Source: Magnetococcales bacterium (GTDB taxonomy: Bacteria > Pseudomonadota > Magnetococcia > Magnetococcales > JADFYX01). From it: a stretch of DNA of 64,000 nt. Of this stretch, positions 63,580-64,000 are shown in pieces. Every line of letters starts with the position of its first letter. The first letter of the stretch is position 1. The notes under the pieces were generated by a model, which saw only the letters and a list, made by a program, of their open reading frames with translations, ran no database searches and was not told where the DNA came from. The stretch spans positions 1 through 64,000 of the forward strand of contig PEAM01000024.1 of the NCBI GenBank assembly GCA_002753565.1. Reading direction: 5' to 3'. The translations under genes were made by a program, and so were the position numbers.

Positions 63580-64000
63580 CTACTTATCCATCAAGATATC
63601 CGACATCGCATCCAACTCTTCCAGGGCGCGACCTGATCCCATCACCACACAGGAGAGAGGATCTTCGGCAATAATGACCGGCAGGCCGGTCTCTTCTGCC
63701 AAAAGGTGATCCAACCCCCGCAAAAGCGCACCGCCACCGGTCAGGACAATTCCTCTATCGACAATATCCGCCGCCAGCTCCGGCGGTGTCCGTTCCAGGG
63801 TAACCCTTACCCCCTCGACAATGGAGTTGATCGGCTCACTCAATGCCTCTAGAATTTCCGGATCTGAGATAATCTGATGTTTCGGCACGCCATTGATCAG
63901 ATCCCGACCTTTTACCTCAACTTCCAACCGTTCCGTAAGGGGAAAAGCGGAACCGACCTGAATTTTGATGTTTTCTGCCGTCCCTTCACCAATGAGCAGG
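63580..64000 (-). CDS. mreB: Rod shape-determining protein MreB, C-terminal part (partial)
   Basis: The last 140 codons of MreB are in the window; the gene runs off the right edge, so the ATG at 63927 is internal. The actin-fold phosphate/adenosine motif [25 protein letters not shown] is clear, as is [16 protein letters not shown] before it. MreB filaments direct lateral-wall synthesis on the cytoplasmic face of the membrane. The final residues ([15 protein letters not shown]) are a normal MreB end. It leads the mreBCD-mrdA-rodA unit. Confidence 0.96.
   Translation of the reverse strand, partial: LLIGEGTAENIKIQVGSAFPLTERLEVEVKGRDLINGVPKHQIISDPEILEALSEPINSIVEGVRVTLERTPPELAADIVDRGIVLTGGGALLRGLDHLLAEETGLPVIIAEDPLSCVVMGSGRALEELDAMSDILMDK

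Noticed and set aside
63580-63927. A complete 115-residue protein
   Set aside because: The frame continues upstream to the window edge with MreB sequence. The ATG at 63927 is internal.
1-64000. tRNA, rRNA, insertion sequences or a prophage
   Set aside because: No cloverleaf, rRNA segment, transposase, integrase or capsid gene was recognised. The only phage-like item is the two-gene lysis cassette at 40.3-41 kb.

Overview
The window reads as a gene-dense stretch of chromosome from a free-living Gram-negative proteobacterium. Support comes from LptF/LptG, LpxD, PBP2/RodA/MreBCD, Fur, an RNA-processing and translation operon in the usual order, and almost no mobile DNA. The gene style (very long coiled-coil chemoreceptor, PilZ protein, AcuI plus a full methylmalonyl-CoA route, a recurring intergenic repeat whose minus strand encodes 'AGLG..AQG.KSLTLL') recalls Magnetococcales-type alphaproteobacteria. 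That placement is an inference from memory; no magnetosome gene is present.

Layout. 1-1.3 kb: 3' end of acetyl-CoA synthetase, then serC. 1.6-4.5 kb: a small unknown gene, then three envelope or protein-interaction genes on the minus strand (Sel1 repeats, ankyrin repeats, SPOR domain). 4.9-15 kb: minus-strand rimP-nusA-ylxR-infB-ylxP-rbfA-truB-rpsO-pnp operon. 15.3-17.1 kb: ftsB-like, pyrE and a periplasmic unknown. 17.4-26.1 kb: metH, yhbY, a 1058-residue chemoreceptor and an Hsp15-like S4 protein. 26.2-36.9 kb: a propionyl-CoA block with acuI, methylmalonyl-CoA mutase, meaB, pccB, pccA and the epimerase, with prpE facing it. 37-41 kb: fur, a secreted lipase-like hydrolase, a DnaJ-related protein, a PilZ protein and an isolated phage-type holin/endolysin pair. 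41.2-47.4 kb: a DUF123 protein, an AEC transporter, then lptF-lptG followed by an SxtJ / DUF5989 / carbamoyltransferase trio. 47.5-56.2 kb: pepA, a PPP-type phosphatase, several unknowns, a long RelA/SpoT homologue whose synthetase half appears dead, a Cys-rich small protein, and an orphan UgpB-like binding protein. 56.3-64 kb: mreB-mreC-mreD-mrdA-rodA, continuing in the same direction into lpxD and an ArsM-like methyltransferase/DUF2064 pair.

How genes work together. The 26-37 kb block can carry acrylyl-CoA to propionyl-CoA (AcuI), activate propionate (PrpE), carboxylate it (PccAB), epimerise it (Mce) and isomerise it to succinyl-CoA (Mcm with its MeaB chaperone). Mcm and MetH both need cobalamin. 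The 5-15 kb operon couples transcription termination, ribosome maturation, initiation and RNA decay. The 56-64 kb unit is cell elongation machinery with lipid A synthesis behind it.

Best candidates for something new: the RelA/SpoT homologue with an intact hydrolase site but both synthetase acids replaced; the SxtI/J/K-like membrane carbamoylation cassette behind lptFG, including a 49-residue gene that is easy to miss; the isolated lysis cassette; and the chemoreceptor with about 550 residues of predicted periplasmic coiled coil. Starts were chosen from Shine-Dalgarno spacing where possible. All homology calls are by eye.
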